From Ga0077555 sp964500805 (lineage in GTDB: Bacteria; Pseudomonadota; Alphaproteobacteria; Rhizobiales; Hyphomicrobiaceae), in NCBI GenBank assembly GCA_964500805.1, contig CAZCQH010000003.1, forward strand, positions 134,118-198,117: 64,000 nucleotides of DNA, given 5' to 3'. Positions 61,561 through 64,000 of the stretch are shown piece after piece (position 1 is the first letter of the stretch; every line of letters begins with the position of its first letter). The notes below the pieces were generated by a model. It did no database searches and was not told the origin of the DNA. It saw only the letters and a list, made by a program, of their open reading frames with translations. The position numbers were made by a program, and so were the translations under genes.

Positions 61561-62391
61561 CTATGGTCTTGGCTTGAGAAGCCACCCGATGACCGGGACC
61601 AGTAACCGATGCGGGATTACGTGCAAAGAGATCATCATGAAACTGTTGATAAATCCTGGGGCCGTGGCGCGAAGGCCCACATCATGGGCAAAAAGCGCCC
61701 AGGTTGCCACCGTTTGCGGACGCATGGCGGGGATCAGCCGTCGGTAAAGCGCCCGGTCGGCTCCCATGCGAGCGTGGAAGCGGGTTTCCACTGGGCCCGG
61801 AGAAGCAACGCTTACCCTGACCCCGGTCCCGGCCATTTCGGCTGCCACAGCCTCCGTCAGCGAAACCACAAACGCCTTGCTGGCGTAGTAGGCGGCCTGG
61901 TTGGGTCCCGGCAGGTAGGCGCCCAGTGACGCGATGTTCAAAATTCCGCCACGGCGTCGGGCAGCGAGCCCGGGCAGCACGTGACGCATCAAGCGGGCTA
62001 GGGCGACCATGTTGAGCTGGAGAAGACGTTCGATGTCGGCCGGACTCTGGTTAGCGAACGCGCCCGCAAGGCCGACGCCAGCTGAGTTAACCAGCAGGTC
62101 GAGCTCGCCCTGGGCATCGGCGAGAGCCTGATCAATAATCTGCGGGGCGTTTAACGCCGTGATGTCGAGGGGTAGGGTCTCGACCCGGACCATAGGGAAC
62201 GCCCGGCGGATGCGCTCGGCGGCGGCCTGCAGAGCATCAGCGCGGCGCGCCACCAGTAGCACGGCTTGGCCACGAGCCGCGAGCCGCTCGGCAATCGCGA
62301 GGCCAATGCCATCCGAGCCGCCGGTTACTACAGCAAACGGCCGCAGGACCATGCGCCCTCGATCGCTGTTGCTGCTCGATTCGCCTGTCAT
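61561..62391 (-). CDS. SDR family oxidoreductase
   Basis: 276 residues. The Rossmann motif TGGSDGIG (about 23-30), NSAG, the catalytic Ser in IASLG and Y-Y-A-S-K are all present. The C-terminal tail is hydrophobic (SLHVIPHRLLVPVIGWLL), which may anchor the enzyme at the membrane, as in DltE/YqjQ-type dehydrogenases. It is divergent from the M20 deacylase gene and probably operonic with the amidotransferase gene. Confidence 0.92.
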   Translation of the reverse strand: MTGESSSNSDRGRMVLRPFAVVTGGSDGIGLAIAERLAARGQAVLLVARRADALQAAAERIRRAFPMVRVETLPLDITALNAPQIIDQALADAQGELDLLVNSAGVGLAGAFANQSPADIERLLQLNMVALARLMRHVLPGLAARRRGGILNIASLGAYLPGPNQAAYYASKAFVVSLTEAVAAEMAGTGVRVSVASPGPVETRFHARMGADRALYRRLIPAMRPQTVATWALFAHDVGLRATAPGFINSFMMISLHVIPHRLLVPVIGWLLKPRP

Positions 62392-62487
62392 CGGTTCCTT
62401 GATCTTGTTGAGAATTACTGATCAGCATGAGCCAATAACCCCGCGCCAGCAATCCACTGCCGAACGCCCGAGCTCCGAAGAGGCCCC

Positions 62488-63612
62488 ATGCCCGTCGACG
62501 CCCTCGCCCTCACACAACAGCTCATCCGCTTTCGCACCATCAATCCGCCGGGTGAGGAGGAACAGTGCGCACGCCATATCGGGGTTCTGCTGGAGGCTGC
62601 CGGCTTTCGCTGCGACTACGTCACCATGGGCGAAGGCCGCGCCAACCTGATCGCACGCATCGGCGGTGCCACGGATCGTCCGCCCCTGGCGTTCACCGGG
62701 CACATCGACGTGGTGCCGCTCGGCGCGCGGGCATGGTCCATGGATCCCTTCGGTGGCGAAACCGCGAATGCGCGCGTTTACGGTCGCGGGGCTTCCGACA
62801 TGAAGAGCGGCGTGGCGGCGTTCGTGGCCGCGGCAATCGAGGCGTCGCCACGATTGGCGAGCGGTCCGGGGCTGGTGCTGATTGTTACGGCTGGCGAGGA
62901 GACCGGCTGCACGGGTGCCCACCACATCGTGGCGACCGCTCGGGAGCTTCTGGGGCATGCCGGTGCGCTGGTGGTCGCCGAGCCGACTTCCAATCGGCCG
63001 CTCGTTGGCCACAAGGGCGCGCTGCGCCTGAAGGTCACAGCGCGAGGCATTACCGCGCATGCCTCGATGCCCGAGCAGGGTGACAATGCGGTGATCAAAG
63101 CCGCGCGCGCCGTCGCCAAGCTCGCCGACTTCGATTTCAACGTCGAGCGGCACCCGGTTATGGGCGCGCCGACGCTGAACGTCGGCTGGTTGAACGGTGG
63201 CATGAACATCAATTCGGTGCCGGATCTGGCCGAAGCGGGGCTCGACATCCGAACCATTCCGACGCAGCAGCACAAGGCGGTCGAAGCGCATGTGGCACAT
63301 TACCTTGGGCGCGAGGTCGAGATCTCCAAGCTCGACGAGGCTGTCCCGGTGTGGACCGAGCCGGACAACATCTGGATGCGCGCCGTGTTCGCGGAAGTTG
63401 GTGCGGTGACCGACGCCATGCCAGACATCGACGCCGCGCCCTACTTCACCGACGCCTCGGCGCTGACACCCGCGCTCGGTGGCATCCCGACCGTGATCCT
63501 CGGCCCCGGCCCAGCGGCTCTCGCGCATCAGACCGATGAGTACTGCGAAATTCCAGCCATCGAGGCTGCGAAGGAGATCAATCGCCGGCTCATCGATCAG
63601 TGGTGCCGTTAG
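62488..63612 (+). CDS. M20 family deacylase (ArgE/DapE-like)
   Basis: 374 residues. Zinc ligands are visible in FTGHIDVVP (His and Asp), YGRGASDMKSG (bridging Asp), AGEETG (catalytic Glu then Glu ligand), EPTS and the late AHQTDEY His. The lid domain lies at about residues 175-290. It hydrolyses N-acyl amino acids such as acetylornithine or succinyl-diaminopimelate. It starts a unit in which the patatin-like gene begins five bases after the stop codon. Confidence 0.94.
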   Translation: MPVDALALTQQLIRFRTINPPGEEEQCARHIGVLLEAAGFRCDYVTMGEGRANLIARIGGATDRPPLAFTGHIDVVPLGARAWSMDPFGGETANARVYGRGASDMKSGVAAFVAAAIEASPRLASGPGLVLIVTAGEETGCTGAHHIVATARELLGHAGALVVAEPTSNRPLVGHKGALRLKVTARGITAHASMPEQGDNAVIKAARAVAKLADFDFNVERHPVMGAPTLNVGWLNGGMNINSVPDLAEAGLDIRTIPTQQHKAVEAHVAHYLGREVEISKLDEAVPVWTEPDNIWMRAVFAEVGAVTDAMPDIDAAPYFTDASALTPALGGIPTVILGPGPAALAHQTDEYCEIPAIEAAKEINRRLIDQWCR

Positions 63613-63617
63613 TGCGG

Positions 63618-63950
63618 ATGCCAGATCAGCCCCAAACCCACACGGCGCATCAGGATGCTCGATGCAGCGATGGTGGCGCCAAACCGGTGACTTTGGCGCT
63701 GCAAGGCGGCGGTGCACATGGCGCCTTCACCTGGGGCGTACTCGACTTCCTGCTCGAGGATGGCCGTCTCGCCATTGAAGCGATCAGCGCGACGAGTGCC
63801 GGCGCTATGAATGCCGTCGTCATGGCGCACGGTATCTCACTCGGTGGCCGCGAGGGTGCGCGCAACAAGCTTAGCGAGTTCTGGCGTCGCATCTCGGAAC
63901 GCGGCCGCTACTATAGCCCGGTGCAGACGTGGCCATGGGAGCGCTGGCCG
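63618..63950 (+). pseudogene. Patatin-like phospholipase, cut by IS1595 copy 2
   Basis: About 110 codons of the N-terminal part. The oxyanion-hole motif GGGAHGAF and the nucleophile Ser60 in the elbow A-T-S-A-G are present; the usual first Gly of the elbow (GTSAG) is Ala. The sequence then runs into the insertion sequence at about 63950 and hits a stop codon soon after. The catalytic Asp, expected much further on, is lost from this reading frame. ATG 63618 is five bases after the deacylase stop. The gene is probably inactive unless the rest is intact beyond the IS. Confidence 0.85.
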
Positions 63951-64000
63951 TCCCTGTCCCGTTAGCTCAGGCGAGGGCCGGTGCGGTTGACTGAAAGTGT
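63951..64000. mobile_element. IS1595-family insertion sequence, copy 2 (partial)
   Basis: The last 50 bases of the window equal the end of copy 1 base for base (63951-64000 with 31784-31833), including the inverted repeat and the last codons of the transposase. It has the same orientation as copy 1 and continues beyond the window. Confidence 0.9.

Noticed and set aside
1..64000. CRISPR array, prophage, toxin-antitoxin or restriction system
   Set aside because: No regularly spaced direct repeats, no phage structural genes and no recognisable defence gene pair was seen on either strand.

Overview
The window is GC-rich, densely coded chromosomal DNA from an alphaproteobacterium, most likely a soil or freshwater member of the Hyphomicrobiales (Xanthobacteraceae/Nitrobacteraceae-like; this placement is inference). 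The clearest marker is a nepR-ecfG-phyR general stress response locus, which is specific to Alphaproteobacteria. Two parS-like centromere sequences and the mutM/enoyl-CoA hydratase, aroK-aroB and hisA genes suggest ordinary core chromosome, possibly on the origin side.

Layout. 1-3.4 kb: end of an exopolysaccharide cluster (flippase C-terminus, Wzz-like chain-length protein, Wzy-like polymerase). 3.5-17.4 kb: housekeeping and general metabolism (SDR, htpG, rnhB, LLM flavin oxidoreductase, phytanoyl-CoA dioxygenase-like, M15 peptidase, DUF1330, pyrF-FMN reductase, an unaccompanied znuA behind a Zur-like box, selO, galactarate/altronate dehydratase). 17.7-30.2 kb: tRNA-Leu(CAA), a CoA transferase, the parS-like pair, RidA, DinB, gamma-glutamyltransferase, a catabolic-looking set (2-hydroxyacid dehydrogenase, alpha/beta-barrel protein, Bug receptor), enoyl-CoA hydratase, aldo/keto reductase, mutM carrying an in-frame palindromic-repeat insertion, and a 2,4-dienoyl-CoA reductase. 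30.2-32.8 kb: a 1.5-kb gene-poor stretch with long hairpins and a degenerate tRNA-like sequence, then an IS1595-family element. 33-37.8 kb: murA with a small basic protein upstream, a glycosyltransferase with an N-terminal MshEN/GspE-N-like region, and a divergent periplasmic binding protein. 37.9-45.9 kb: stress island with PRC-barrel protein, phyR, ecfG, nepR, DUF1328 protein, CsbD protein, P450, LysR regulator, peroxiredoxin-like protein and a degenerate histidine-kinase ATPase-like protein. 45.9-64 kb: CoA transferase plus MaoC-like hydratase, a large exported helical-repeat protein, aroK-aroB-CNNM, a triple-repeat exported protein, Ldh2-type dehydrogenase, a Tat-exported multicopper oxidase, hisA, amidotransferase, SDR, M20 deacylase, and a patatin gene cut at the window edge by a second copy of the same IS.

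How it works together. The strongest regulatory signal is the stress island: four genes (PRC-barrel, DUF1328, CsbD, P450) each have an upstream GGAAC-N16-CGT(T/C) sequence, the EcfG-type sigma promoter, and the sigma factor, its anti-sigma NepR and the partner-switch regulator PhyR are encoded between them. The DUF1328 promoter could also feed nepR-ecfG-phyR, giving autoregulation. The two IS1595 copies lie in the same orientation about 32 kb apart and could mediate deletion or amplification of the segment between them. No CRISPR array, prophage, secretion system or recognisable defence system was seen.
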